Assembly (NCBI RefSeq): GCF_028681615.1
Contig: NZ_JAQUHV010000004.1
Location: 124,001-188,000, forward strand
Direction: 5' to 3'
Length of the DNA: 64,000 bases
From: Sulfuricurvum sp.
GTDB lineage: Bacteria; Campylobacterota; Campylobacteria; Campylobacterales; Sulfurimonadaceae
A program made the position numbers and the translations under genes. Below, piece after piece: positions 17,050 through 26,161 of this stretch. The notes below the pieces were generated by a model. The model was not told where the DNA came from and searched no databases. It worked only from the letters and a program-made list of their open reading frames with translations. The first letter of the stretch is position 1. Every line of letters starts with the position of its first letter.

Positions 17050-18029
17050 AACCAAAAATAGCGATACTCTGCTCCGGCGGAGATGTATCGGGAATGAATC
17101 CGGCCCTCAAACGGTTTGTCGAATATGCCTATGCCAAAGGGATGGAACCCTATTTTATTCACAGAGGGTTTGAAGGGTTGATCGACAATAAGATTATCCC
17201 TGCTAGCTATACCGATGTGGCAGGAATCATCACGCGCGGAGGAACTAAGATCGGTTCTGCTCGGTCTATCCGGTTCAAAGATCCGGCATACCGAACCATC
17301 GCGGCGAATAACCTCAAACGCCTCAGGATTACCATGCTGATCGTATTAGGGGGAGACGGAAGTTTTCGGGGGATGGAACGCTTTTATGCTGAACACGGTA
17401 TCTCGTTCTGCGGGATCCCCTCTACTATCGACAACGATATCAACGGTACCGATTATTGTCTTGGGGTAGATACGGCACTGAACGTTATCAAAAATTCGAT
17501 TGATGATATCCGGGATACGGCATCCTCGTTCCGTCGGGCCTTTATTATTGAGACGATGGGGCGAAACTGCGGTTATTTGGCACTTGTTTCCGCTATTACC
17601 TCAGGTGCGGAGTTATGCCTGATCCCTGAAGTTCCGGTCAATATCGACGATTATAAAGGGTGTTTCCAGTCTCAAATAGCAAAAGGTCGTGATTATTTTA
17701 TCACCATCGTCTCTGAAGCACTGCAAAACAGTGAAGAGATTGCTCAATGGTTTGAAAAAGAGTTAGGGTTTGAATCACGTGTTAATGTTTTGGGTCATAC
17801 GCAAAGAGGCGGGAATCCAAGTGTTTACGATCGCTTAATGGCCTACAAATTTGTTACGTATGCCATCGATGCATTATTGGCAGGTAAAACCCATTCGGTC
17901 ATCTGCTACAACAAAAGCCATTTCAATTTTAAAACGATTGATGAGGTCGCACTGCACCCTTATCATCTCGATGAAGAGCTCCTCATTCTGGGACGTGAAC
18001 AATTTCTTCCATCGCACTGTCAAATGTAG
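17046..18029 (+). CDS. pfkA: 6-phosphofructokinase, ATP-type motif
   Basis: Phosphorylates fructose 6-phosphate in glycolysis. The 327-residue length matches bacterial PfkA. Motifs in order: GGDVSGMNPAL (12-22), GGDGS (102-106), STIDND (126-131, with the catalytic Asp), ETMGRNCGYLA and LGHTQRGG. Gly rather than Asp at the third variable position (GGDGS, not GGDDS) points to ATP instead of pyrophosphate as donor. The ATG at 17046 overlaps the lipoprotein stop by 4 bases; the frame's upstream start at 17016 would intrude further. Its place in an Mla operon is unexpected. Campylobacter species lack PFK, so its presence is informative about metabolism. Confidence 0.9.
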   Translation: MKPKIAILCSGGDVSGMNPALKRFVEYAYAKGMEPYFIHRGFEGLIDNKIIPASYTDVAGIITRGGTKIGSARSIRFKDPAYRTIAANNLKRLRITMLIVLGGDGSFRGMERFYAEHGISFCGIPSTIDNDINGTDYCLGVDTALNVIKNSIDDIRDTASSFRRAFIIETMGRNCGYLALVSAITSGAELCLIPEVPVNIDDYKGCFQSQIAKGRDYFITIVSEALQNSEEIAQWFEKELGFESRVNVLGHTQRGGNPSVYDRLMAYKFVTYAIDALLAGKTHSVICYNKSHFNFKTIDEVALHPYHLDEELLILGREQFLPSHCQM

Positions 18030-18843
18030 GGTAACGAAATTCAAATCCTGCTTCTTGGAGTACCCTCGGGTAAACCTCTTTGGAGTCGAGCATCACGATT
18101 GAGCCTTCGCCGAAAGCGAGTTTGACCGCCCAAGAGGGAAGATCAAAAAAAGTGGGACGATGTAAAATTCTTCCCATTGCTTTCGTCTGTTCCAAATTAT
18201 TGATCGGTTCGGGAGATGTAAAATTGACAATGCCTCGAATCTCGTTGTGTTCGATCAAAAAGGCCGCTGCCCGTACCAGATCATCCAAATGAATCCAGGA
18301 AATCATCTGAAATCCATCCCCCATTTTCCCACCCAGTCCCATTTTAAACGGAGGAAGCATTTTAGCCATCGCTCCGCCCCTTCCGTATACCACCCCAAAA
18401 CGCATGACACATACCCGCGTCAAGTCAGAGCCGGCTTTCATAGCGGCATATTCCCAATCCCGGACTAAAGAAGCCAAAAAATCATCCCCCATATTTTGGG
18501 AAGATTCATCATGCTGATGATAGGCATCGTAGATTCCGACAGCAGATGCATTGAGCCATGTATGAGGAGGGTTATTACACTGTTTTATCGCTTCCACTAA
18601 TTTAGAGGTTGTTTCCAAACGGCTCTGACGCAACGTATTTTTGTAGCTACTGCTCCAACGCCCCAGAATATTGGCACCCGCAAGATTTATAATAACATCT
18701 GCATCTTCGATTTTTTGAACTAACGTTTCAACCGATGTCGAAGATCGTACACTGACTGCAGCTACCGTATCGCCTCGCTCCGTGAAAAAATGCTCCATTG
18801 CATTTCCCACAAATCCGCTCATCCCGCAAATGACTATTTTCAT
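17983..18843 (-). CDS. TIGR01777-type NAD-binding epimerase (SDR39U1 family)
   Basis: A 286-residue extended short-chain dehydrogenase. The nucleotide-binding turn is GMSGFVGNAM (about 7-16), with INLAGANILGRW near residue 53, the R-x-S-R-L-E-T-T motif near 74 and a C-terminal DUF1731-like segment (GRILHRPTFFDLPSWAVKL). The family is widely conserved, but its substrate is unknown. It overlaps the 3' end of pfkA by 47 bases in convergent orientation, the largest such overlap here. Confidence 0.85.
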   Translation of the reverse strand: MKIVICGMSGFVGNAMEHFFTERGDTVAAVSVRSSTSVETLVQKIEDADVIINLAGANILGRWSSSYKNTLRQSRLETTSKLVEAIKQCNNPPHTWLNASAVGIYDAYHQHDESSQNMGDDFLASLVRDWEYAAMKAGSDLTRVCVMRFGVVYGRGGAMAKMLPPFKMGLGGKMGDGFQMISWIHLDDLVRAAAFLIEHNEIRGIVNFTSPEPINNLEQTKAMGRILHRPTFFDLPSWAVKLAFGEGSIVMLDSKEVYPRVLQEAGFEFRYPTFDSAMEEIVHVPE

Positions 18844-18907
18844 ATTTTTACCCTTGTCTATTGCATCTTACGATTGTAGCTTAAAGGGTGCATGGAAGGA
18901 TTAAAGA

Positions 18908-18913
18908 TATAAT
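18908..18913 (+). promoter_or_regulatory. -10 box for the NIF3-like gene
   Basis: TATAAT lies about 40 bases upstream of the ATG at 18954. No convincing -35 box is seen, which is usual for housekeeping promoters in this phylum. Confidence 0.4.
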
Positions 18914-18953
18914 TGAGTGTCATGTTTAATGAAATTCTAATAGAGGAGATCAA

Positions 18954-19277
18954 ATGCTCTATCAACTCTTCGTCTATGTTCCGATCATCGCTTCTGAAAA
19001 GGTAAAAAATGCCCTATTTGATGCCGGTGCAGGCCGTTATGAAAACTATGATCAATGCAGCTGGGAAAGTAGCGGAGTCGGGCAGTTTAGACCGCTTGAA
19101 GGGTCAAACCCTTTTTTAGGATCGTTAAGTACGCTCGAAAAAGTTGAAGAGATAAAAATAGAGATGATCTGCAAACCTGAAATACTTAAAGCGGTGCTAA
19201 AAAGATTAAAAGAAGTACATCCGTATGAAGAACCGGCGTATGGGGTAATAGAATTTAAAACGATTGAAGATTTTTAA
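18954..19277 (+). CDS. Stand-alone NIF3/YqfO-type PII-like domain protein
   Basis: A 107-residue protein resembling the PII/CutA-like domain inserted in YqfO/NIF3 proteins, present on its own. Typical elements are the opening LFVYVPIIASEKVKNALFDAG, GRYENYDQCSW, GQFRPLEGSNPF and the C-terminal HPYEEPAYGVI. Function is unknown; a metal- or ligand-binding role is suspected from the fold. The start has a strong AGAGGAG 8 bases upstream. It faces the cytochrome gene, with a hairpin between the two stops. Confidence 0.8.
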   Translation: MLYQLFVYVPIIASEKVKNALFDAGAGRYENYDQCSWESSGVGQFRPLEGSNPFLGSLSTLEKVEEIKIEMICKPEILKAVLKRLKEVHPYEEPAYGVIEFKTIEDF

Positions 19278-19281
19278 GTCA

Positions 19282-19298
19282 TTCCCCAAAAAGGGGAA
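19282..19298. terminator. Shared hairpin between convergent genes
   Basis: TTCCCC-AAAAA-GGGGAA forms a perfect 6-base-pair stem in the 27-base gap between the convergent NIF3-like and cytochrome genes. No long T-run follows on either strand, so it may be a weak bidirectional terminator. Confidence 0.45.
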
Positions 19299-19304
19299 AT
19301 GGCA

Positions 19305-19637
19305 TCAGCCGCAAGAAGGAACGTTCCCAGAATCTGAACCGTACATAAACAAGAAGTCACGAAGATCTTGTGAATTTGCTTTAAATGTATCACCATTAAA
19401 GAATGGCTCTGCTTTTGTTCCGGCATGTTTTTTGATAATAGCTGCACCACCGTTAGCAAATAGGTCATCCCATTCATCTTGTGTATGCATTGCTGCACCT
19501 TTTGTACCATTGCCATGGCAATTTTTACAAGTTTTCAAATAGGCTTTTTGACCTTTTTTGTCATCAGCTGATGCAGTTGTACTCATCATTCCTGCAGCAA
19601 TTACTGCCGCAAGAAGGAATGAAATAGACTTTGTCAT
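19305..19637 (-). CDS. Small periplasmic monohaem c-type cytochrome
   Basis: A 110-residue protein with a signal peptide (1-24, cleaved after SADD or just before it) and one haem-attachment motif CKNCH (37-41). It probably shuttles electrons in the periplasm. Class I features are weak: the sixth ligand could be a Met in the C-terminal FMYGSDSG region, but this is not certain. The ATG at 19637 with AAGGAG upstream is chosen over an earlier in-frame codon at 19676. The gene stands alone; the 168 bases upstream are A/T-rich and hold nothing else recognisable. Confidence 0.85.
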   Translation of the reverse strand: MTKSISFLLAAVIAAGMMSTTASADDKKGQKAYLKTCKNCHGNGTKGAAMHTQDEWDDLFANGGAAIIKKHAGTKAEPFFNGDTFKANSQDLRDFLFMYGSDSGNVPSCG

Positions 19638-19805
19638 ATCGTTCTCCTTGAAGTTAGTGTAAGGCACCTCCAACATTTCCGAAAAAAAGGTGAAGATGCC
19701 TTGATCAAGTTAATGATAACTCAGAAACAATAAACAGATGTTTAATAAACAAAAAAATATTTAATAACAGCACAATTTTATCAAAAATGTATCAAAAAAA
19801 CACAT

Positions 19806-20147
19806 TTATGCTTCGTCATCCTCTGAAGGAACTTCTTCTTTTGTTTTACTCGCTCGAACTTCCAAACGGATTTTATCCTGGCGAACTTTGCGGTACGCTT
19901 TGTACTGTGCTTTGGCCAGTTCATCACCGTGCAGCCCTACTTCAGCCCCGATTTCTTCAGGTGAAAGTCCCGCTTCGTTCATCATGATCATACGGAATTC
20001 TTTTTTCGTCAAATGACGTTTGAGCGACGCGTACAGTTCTCGTTCGTCATCACCGATTTCAACAGCGCTGCATTCATAAATACGGGCCAAGACTTCGCGG
20101 ATTGTTTTTGTAGGGTTGTAACGCAACCATAAAGAATTTTCGAGCAT
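19806..20147 (-). CDS. Conserved small protein with sigma-region-4-like HTH
   Basis: I do not recognise a named family. The 113-residue protein has a middle segment (about residues 48-95: LTKKEFRMIM, LSPEEIGAEVGL, AQYKAYRKVRQ) that resembles sigma-70 region 4, a helix-turn-helix followed by a basic helix. An acidic tail (VPSEDDEA) follows. DNA binding is therefore possible, but there is no region 2 and it cannot be a complete sigma factor. It shares one base with serB (20147), so the two are translated together. Confidence 0.7.
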   Translation of the reverse strand: MLENSLWLRYNPTKTIREVLARIYECSAVEIGDDERELYASLKRHLTKKEFRMIMMNEAGLSPEEIGAEVGLHGDELAKAQYKAYRKVRQDKIRLEVRASKTKEEVPSEDDEA

Positions 20148-20773
20148 TAAAACACCTTTGTAATAATTTGTGTGAGGTCTTTGGTATCAACGATAATATT
20201 TGCCTCTTTTTTGAGAATCTCTTTGGCGCAAAAAGCCACTCTGGTTCCTGCATGGGCAAACATGGAGCGGTCATTCGCACCGTCGCCGACCACCATCGTC
20301 TCTGCTTCGCTAACGCCGAAGAGCCCTTGAAGACGTTGCAGCATATCCCCTTTGGAAAAATCAAACATCATATCCCCGCCTACAAGTCCGGTTAATTTCC
20401 CCTCTTTAGCGTGCAAAACATTGGAGAAATCGGCATCGTATCCGAGGATATTTTTTGCATACGACGTTGCAGTACGAAACCCTCCGCTGAAACAAACGAC
20501 TTTAATCCCACGCTCTTTGAGCGCAGCAATCGTTTCGACTGCTCCCGGCATATAAGGGAGGTTTTGACAAATCTCTTCCACCTGTGCAAATTTCAGCCCT
20601 TTTAAGAGCCCGACACGTTGTTGCAAACTCTCAAAAAAGTCGAGTTCCCCATTCATCGCCCGCTCGGTGATTGCACTCACTTGCTCACCGATTCCGAGTG
20701 CTTGGGCAAAAAAATCGATCGTCTCCCCATCCATAAGGGTTGAATCAAAATCAAATACTGCTAATTTAATCAA
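20147..20773 (-). CDS. serB: Phosphoserine phosphatase
   Basis: Hydrolyses O-phosphoserine in the last step of serine synthesis. The 208-residue HAD-family enzyme has motif I DFDST (nucleophile Asp8, acid/base Asp10), motif II FSGGF near residue 95, and motif III/IV VVGDGANDRSM near 160. There is no N-terminal ACT domain. It overlaps the small HTH-like gene by one base. The related serS lies 1 kb away on the opposite strand. Confidence 0.93.
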   Translation of the reverse strand: MIKLAVFDFDSTLMDGETIDFFAQALGIGEQVSAITERAMNGELDFFESLQQRVGLLKGLKFAQVEEICQNLPYMPGAVETIAALKERGIKVVCFSGGFRTATSYAKNILGYDADFSNVLHAKEGKLTGLVGGDMMFDFSKGDMLQRLQGLFGVSEAETMVVGDGANDRSMFAHAGTRVAFCAKEILKKEANIIVDTKDLTQIITKVF

Positions 20774-20792
20774 AAGAGCCTATCCTGTTTGT

Positions 20793-20798
20793 TATAAT
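20793..20798 (+). promoter_or_regulatory. -10 box for the metF-like gene
   Basis: TATAAT lies 26 bases before the TTG start at 20825, in the gap divergent from serB. No clear -35 box is seen. Confidence 0.4.
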
Positions 20799-20824
20799 GA
20801 CGCAATTATATCCAAGGGTAGCTT

Positions 20825-21727
20825 TTGTTCGAATCATTTATCCATAAACTCCGTCACGGAACCTATATTACCCTTGAGACCACGCCGTCGCGCTCGGCAC
20901 AGTTTACCCCTACTATTGAGAAAATCGCCGCTTTAGGTCTGGACAAACTGGTAGACGGATTCAGTACGACAGACAATCCGCTCGCCAAACTCAAATACAA
21001 CGCCCTCTTTGCCGCAATGAAACTTCAAGATCGTTTTGGGCTCCCGACGTTAGCGACGATGAGCATGCGCGACCGTAACCGTATTGCACTCCAGTCCGAC
21101 CTTCTCGGAGCGAACGAATCGGGTGTCCGTGCCATCCTCGCCCTCACGGGTGATAGCGCCCATTATTCCGATCAGCCACATGCCAAAGGGGTATTTGAGG
21201 GGAACAGTAAATTCCTCCTCGATATCATTGCTACACTAAACAACGGAACCGATTTAGCAGAACAAAAGCTCATAGCCCCCGTCCAAGAGATTTTCCCCTT
21301 CGCCGTTATCGATGCCTATTCCAAAAGTGCCGCAACATTGCAAAAAAAGATGTCGAAAAAAGTAGCCCATGGAGCTATTGCAATCATCTCCCAACCCGTA
21401 TATGATCTCGAAAATGCAAAAAAACTGTTAGAGATGATGGAAAATGCTAACAGCGAAAACAATGGCAATTGCGTACTTGTTTTAGGCTATTTCCCGATTA
21501 CAAAACTCCGTACTGCCCGCTTTTTGGATGAAAACGTTCCGGGAATTTTTGTACCAACCACATGGGTAGAAGCACTCGAAGCCGCATCGCTGATCGGTCC
21601 GGAAGAAGAGTACCGTGTCGGATTTGAACTCAGTAAAAACCTTTTCGAAGAACTCAAAGCGCTCCATCCGAAAATCCACATCATGACTGCCAATCAGTTT
21701 GAGTTAGCCAAGGCGATTTTGAGCTAA
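20825..21727 (+). CDS. metF: Methylenetetrahydrofolate reductase family protein
   Basis: A 300-residue TIM-barrel flavoenzyme that would reduce 5,10-methylene-THF to 5-methyl-THF for methionine synthesis. Visible features are TLETTPSRSAQFTPT at the N-terminus, the catalytic-region Glu in LETTP, LATMSMRDRNRIALQSDLLGA and ILALTGDSA, and the C-terminal YFPITKLRTARFLDENVPGI. The family match is clear, but it is divergent, so strict MetF activity is likely rather than certain. The start is a TTG at 20825 with AAGGGTAG upstream; no ATG exists near the expected N-terminus. Confidence 0.83.
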   Translation: MFESFIHKLRHGTYITLETTPSRSAQFTPTIEKIAALGLDKLVDGFSTTDNPLAKLKYNALFAAMKLQDRFGLPTLATMSMRDRNRIALQSDLLGANESGVRAILALTGDSAHYSDQPHAKGVFEGNSKFLLDIIATLNNGTDLAEQKLIAPVQEIFPFAVIDAYSKSAATLQKKMSKKVAHGAIAIISQPVYDLENAKKLLEMMENANSENNGNCVLVLGYFPITKLRTARFLDENVPGIFVPTTWVEALEAASLIGPEEEYRVGFELSKNLFEELKALHPKIHIMTANQFELAKAILS

Positions 21728-21744
21728 TTTCAGCCTCTTTTGGC

Positions 21745-21750
21745 TATAAT
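21745..21750 (+). promoter_or_regulatory. -10 box for serS
   Basis: TATAAT is preceded by TGGC and lies about 32 bases before the serS ATG, between the metF-like stop and serS. Confidence 0.4.
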
Positions 21751-21782
21751 CGATCACTATTTAATTGCAGGAATGACCCTTT

Positions 21783-23027
21783 ATGATCGATGTAAAACTT
21801 CTCCAGAAAAATTTTGACGAAACCGCCGCTGCTCTTATGCGTAAAAAAGTGGACGCATCCGTAATCAACGAACTTAAAATCGCCAACGAAACCCTTAAAA
21901 CCGCCAAACTCGCTTACGAGACATTACAAGCCAAACAAAACGAACTCAGCCGCCTGTTCGGGCAATACAAAAAAGAGGGGAAAAGTACCGACGAGCTGAA
22001 AATCGAAGTCGATACCAACAAAGCAACTCTAAATGATCTCCTCGACACTCAACGTGCCGCTGAAGAGGCTCTCGATGCGATCATTATGCGTGTCCCAAAC
22101 ATCCCCGATGCCGATGTACCCGACGGCGAAGATGAAAACGACAATATCGAAATCCGCAAAGTCCTCACTCCTCCGACATTTACCTTTACTCCGAAAGAAC
22201 ACTGGGAACTTGCCGAGCAAAACAACTGGATCGATTTTGAGCGGGGTGTCAAACTCGCGAAAAGCCGTTTCAGCGTTGTCGGCGGGATGGGTGCTCGATT
22301 GGAACGGGCCCTCATCAATTTTATGCTCGATTTTAACCGTGAGCGCGGTTTTGAAGAGTACAGCGTTCCGATGCTCGTAAACCGTCGTGCCTTAGAGGGG
22401 ACGGGACAGCTTCCGAAGTTTGAAGAAGATCTGTTCAAAGTCGAAGAAGAAGAACTCTATTTGATCCCTACTGCCGAAGTTCCCCTCACGAACCTCTTCC
22501 AAGATGAGATTCTAAACGGTGCCGATCTTCCGATCAAAATGACCGGATACACCTCATGTTTCCGTAAAGAGGCGGGAAGCGGCGGACGTGATGTGCGCGG
22601 TATGATCCGTCAGCATCAGTTTCACAAAGTCGAACTCGTCTCCATCACCCGTGCCGACCAAAGCGACGCGGTATTTGACGAGATGGTTGCATGTGCATCC
22701 GATCTCCTGGCGGCACTCGGCCTTCCTCACCGTCTTGTCACTCTCTGCACGGGTGATTTAGGATTCGGTGCAGCGCGCACGGTCGATCTCGAAGTATGGT
22801 TGCCGGGACAAAATACCTATCGTGAAATCAGCTCTGTATCCAATACAAGAGACTTCCAAGCCCGCCGTGCAAAAATCCGTTACAAAGAAGAGGGTAAAAA
22901 TATCCTCGCCCATACCCTAAACGGTTCAAGTTTAGCGGTCGGTCGGACGATGATAGCTATTATGGAAAATTTCCAGCAAGAAGACGGTAGCATCGTCATT
23001 CCTGCCGTATTGCAAAAATACCTCTAA
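21783..23027 (+). CDS. serS: Seryl-tRNA synthetase
   Basis: Charges tRNA-Ser and tRNA-Sec with serine. The 414-residue class II synthetase has the N-terminal antiparallel coiled coil (about 28-100). Motif 2 ([14 protein letters not shown], then RQHQFHKVE) and motif 3 ([18 protein letters not shown]) are complete. [16 protein letters not shown] and [15 protein letters not shown] are also family signatures. AGGA lies 10-12 bases before the ATG. The TPR gene starts 17 bases after the stop and is probably cotranscribed. Confidence 0.97.
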   Translation: MIDVKLLQKNFDETAAALMRKKVDASVINELKIANETLKTAKLAYETLQAKQNELSRLFGQYKKEGKSTDELKIEVDTNKATLNDLLDTQRAAEEALDAIIMRVPNIPDADVPDGEDENDNIEIRKVLTPPTFTFTPKEHWELAEQNNWIDFERGVKLAKSRFSVVGGMGARLERALINFMLDFNRERGFEEYSVPMLVNRRALEGTGQLPKFEEDLFKVEEEELYLIPTAEVPLTNLFQDEILNGADLPIKMTGYTSCFRKEAGSGGRDVRGMIRQHQFHKVELVSITRADQSDAVFDEMVACASDLLAALGLPHRLVTLCTGDLGFGAARTVDLEVWLPGQNTYREISSVSNTRDFQARRAKIRYKEEGKNILAHTLNGSSLAVGRTMIAIMENFQQEDGSIVIPAVLQKYL

Positions 23028-23044
23028 AAGGTTAAAGAGAGCCC

Positions 23045-25399
23045 ATGGCTGAAGAGCAAGAAGAGATAATCATCATTGAAGAATCGGATGCTGCCGGTGT
23101 CGAAAAAACGGCAGATGACACTTCTGAACCTTCTAGCGAAAAGCCAAGTATTCTAAAAAATAAACGGCTGATTATTATTATAGCCTCTGTTTTCGCTCTG
23201 ATTTTATTCGCAGGCGGAGGAACATGGCTCTTTTTCTTCCTGCATGGCAAGTCAAAAGAAAAACACCCTGAAGAACCTATAACCGTCGAACGCCCTCAAA
23301 AACCGAAAGAAGCGATAATAGAGCCGAGTGAACTCGAAAATATGATTCAACGTGCCAACTATCTCTATGCGAACGGCAATCCGACCGAGGCACTGAAACT
23401 CTATGAAAAGATCGCCCTCTATTCCGAAGCGATATCGCAATACAATCTAGGTGTCGTTCAGCTCAAAGAGGGTGAATACGAAGGGGCATTGGAAAACTTT
23501 AAACGTTCTATCGCCAACAATGAAAACCAGTGTGTCAGTGCTATCAATGCCGCAGTTTGCTGTTTGTATCTCGGACGTGAAAACGATTTTAACACCTATA
23601 TCGAACAAGCGCAGAGCTTTCTCCCTCAAGAGAGTGACGCTCCCATGTATTCGTATTATTACACCCTTATCAACTATTACAAAGGGCGTTATCTCGAAGC
23701 GCTCAGTGCCCTCAAACACCCGACGACCACAGAGTATCAGGAAACACAAAATAAACTCCGGGCAAAGATCAATGCGATGTTCGGAAGCTACAACGATGCA
23801 ATCGCTACATTGGAAAACCCATTCCAAGAAGAAGATTCGTTCTCTCTTGGCTTAATGTATGCCAACATCGGTAAGTTGGATTTAGCGAAGAAATATCTTA
23901 ATGATGCCATTATCCAAAACAAACAACCGATACAGGAACAACTCGCTTTAGCGTTTATCAACCTTAAATCCGGTGCGCAGGAAGATGCCGCAAATCTGAT
24001 CAAACAAACTACGGATGCGTATCCGGATCAAGTCTATACTCCCTATCCGGTTCGGGTGTTTCTTAAACCTTCACTTTTTAACCCGGATGCCATTCAACAC
24101 CTCTACCGGGATAAAAAAAGCAATAGCCATCTAAAAACCTTTCAAACGGTCTTTTATTTTGCACCGTACAAAATTTACAATCCAGATCAAACGATCAACT
24201 ATATCCGCAAAGGAAATGCCAATATCTATATCGACGATATCCAAAGTGCTAAAGAGTATCTCCAAAAAAGTACTCGTGCTTCCAGCGTTGATTACGGAAT
24301 CGCTTTGGCTGTCCAAAAAGCGCTTAAATTTCGTTTGAGGGATGCAAACCAACAACTGTTGGAGCTTCTCAAAACCAATCCTCAGCACTCAATATTGCAT
24401 TATAATTTAGGACTTACCTATGCTCAATTGGGTGATTTCACCGATGCATATGACCATTTTTTACGTGCTTACCACCTCGATGCCCATAATTATATGGCAG
24501 GAATTTTTGCCATTATGAGTTCTGATATCATCGGTAAAACCAATCCAAAACTGATCTCAATTTTGCAAGACAATCTCTCCCAAGAGCCTGCTACGGAAGA
24601 GTTTCAGCTCTATCGCACTTTGAATGATATCGCGCAAAATAATTTCCCGAGTGCCGGAAAATGGCTGGAAAATACCTATAAAGAACGGTCCCTTTATATT
24701 GCTCTTAAACTCATTATCGCATCCGAATTAGGAAAATACGATATGGTACGCGCAAGTTCCGAAAGACTCGTCAAACTCCAACCAAACGATATTTTTCCCC
24801 ATATGATCTATATTGACACCCACTTCGAAGATCAAAAAACCAAAGCGTACGCTTCCTCCGCCATCAATTATCTCAAAAAGCAAACATTTCACTATGATGA
24901 TCTGGACTTCGGACCGCAGATCACCCGTGACCGTGCAATCTTAATTGTAATGATGACGGGACAACTGACCCCATTTATCCAACGGTTAGAGAATCGGCTT
25001 CAAACCACAACAGATCATACCGTGGATATTTTGGGGGCACTCGCCCAATCGTATTTTTATAATCAAGATTTCGAAAAATCCTATACGCTTTACAATCAGT
25101 TGATAGACGAGAATAAAATACGCGATGAGCATACATTGTTTATGGGAGCCTGTGCTTCAATCGGTGCAGAACACTATGAAAATGCTATTGCCCTCTTAGA
25201 ACTCTCAAAACTCAAAAATCCGAGTTTTCCGGAAAGCCGGTATGCTCTTGGATTACTCTATTTGCAAATCCGCAACAATCCGGGTGCCGTTTCCCAATTT
25301 GCCAAAATGGGGAACACGGGCTTTGTTTCACGCTATTTCGATTTTGGAATCGATACGAACAAGCTCGTCAATGAACCGAAAAAATATCACCCTCTGTGA
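23045..25399 (+). CDS. Large membrane-anchored TPR protein
   Basis: A 784-residue protein with an acidic N-terminus (EEQEEIIIIEESD), one membrane helix (about 38-68) and a long solenoid of TPR-like helical pairs. Repeats are recognisable as ALKLYEKIALYSEAISQYNLGVVQL, ILHYNLGLTYAQLGDFTDAYDHF and RYALGLLYLQIRNNPGAVSQF. Such proteins scaffold envelope or secretion complexes. The topology suggests that the solenoid is periplasmic. No enzymatic domain is visible. It follows serS closely, and its end overlaps pssA by 13 bases convergently. Function unknown. Confidence 0.8.
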   Translation: MAEEQEEIIIIEESDAAGVEKTADDTSEPSSEKPSILKNKRLIIIIASVFALILFAGGGTWLFFFLHGKSKEKHPEEPITVERPQKPKEAIIEPSELENMIQRANYLYANGNPTEALKLYEKIALYSEAISQYNLGVVQLKEGEYEGALENFKRSIANNENQCVSAINAAVCCLYLGRENDFNTYIEQAQSFLPQESDAPMYSYYYTLINYYKGRYLEALSALKHPTTTEYQETQNKLRAKINAMFGSYNDAIATLENPFQEEDSFSLGLMYANIGKLDLAKKYLNDAIIQNKQPIQEQLALAFINLKSGAQEDAANLIKQTTDAYPDQVYTPYPVRVFLKPSLFNPDAIQHLYRDKKSNSHLKTFQTVFYFAPYKIYNPDQTINYIRKGNANIYIDDIQSAKEYLQKSTRASSVDYGIALAVQKALKFRLRDANQQLLELLKTNPQHSILHYNLGLTYAQLGDFTDAYDHFLRAYHLDAHNYMAGIFAIMSSDIIGKTNPKLISILQDNLSQEPATEEFQLYRTLNDIAQNNFPSAGKWLENTYKERSLYIALKLIIASELGKYDMVRASSERLVKLQPNDIFPHMIYIDTHFEDQKTKAYASSAINYLKKQTFHYDDLDFGPQITRDRAILIVMMTGQLTPFIQRLENRLQTTTDHTVDILGALAQSYFYNQDFEKSYTLYNQLIDENKIRDEHTLFMGACASIGAEHYENAIALLELSKLKNPSFPESRYALGLLYLQIRNNPGAVSQFAKMGNTGFVSRYFDFGIDTNKLVNEPKKYHPL

Positions 25400-26112
25400 C
25401 CGATTAAGCGGCGTAGGAGATAAAATGCGGCGCGTAACGGCCCGTAAAGCAGGTATCCTACCGCCAAGATAGCCATCCCTTCAATCGGATAAATAAATAC
25501 CCCCAACGCGATAACGATCAAACTGATTAAAAAACGCATAAAATGAAATGTATTAAAATTGATCTTTTTGAAGCTCGGATAGCGGATGTTACTGACCATT
25601 AAAACCGACAGTACGACGGCAAAAGGGAGGATAAAAACCTTATAGTGATGATAATAAGGATAATGTTCCAAAAGTAAGATAGCGATCGAGATCATAATAG
25701 CTGCTGTGGGGATTGGAAGTCCGATAAATACACTCGGTTCTATCCGGGATGTAGTCACATTAAAACGGGCAAGACGGACTGCACCGAAGATAATAAAAAG
25801 AGCACTAACAACGATTCCAAGTCGTCCGTACATATCCCCAACATATAAATACAAAATAAATGCCGGGGCAACGCCGAAGGCTACAATATCCGCCAACGAA
25901 TCGAACTCAACACCGAAATGGCTTGCCGTATTTGTCATGCGTGCAACACGTCCGTCCAAACCGTCAAATATCAATGCTAAAAATATAAACCATGCCGCAG
26001 AGCTGAATTCATGCGTCAGAGCTAAAGCAATCGCATAAAAACCGGTAAAAATGGAAGCAGCGGTAAACATATTGGGGAGGATATACGCAATAGGAGGAGG
26101 AGATTGGCGCAT
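25387..26112 (-). CDS. pssA: CDP-diacylglycerol-serine O-phosphatidyltransferase
   Basis: Makes phosphatidylserine from CDP-diacylglycerol and serine in the inner membrane. The CDP-alcohol phosphotransferase motif DGx2ARx8Gx3Dx3D is complete at residues 53-75 (Asp53, Gly54, Ala57, Arg58, Gly67, Asp71, Asp75). Several membrane helices are present and the 241-residue length is usual. It follows the Psd-like gene on the same strand, the order known from Campylobacter. The next step needs a decarboxylase, but the neighbour appears to lack the catalytic residues. Confidence 0.94.
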   Translation of the reverse strand: MRQSPPPIAYILPNMFTAASIFTGFYAIALALTHEFSSAAWFIFLALIFDGLDGRVARMTNTASHFGVEFDSLADIVAFGVAPAFILYLYVGDMYGRLGIVVSALFIIFGAVRLARFNVTTSRIEPSVFIGLPIPTAAIMISIAILLLEHYPYYHHYKVFILPFAVVLSVLMVSNIRYPSFKKINFNTFHFMRFLISLIVIALGVFIYPIEGMAILAVGYLLYGPLRAAFYLLRRLIGHRG

Positions 26113-26161
26113 AGAAACTTCCTTTCAGGCGAATAGAGCGAAGAAGCGCGAATGTATGCGC

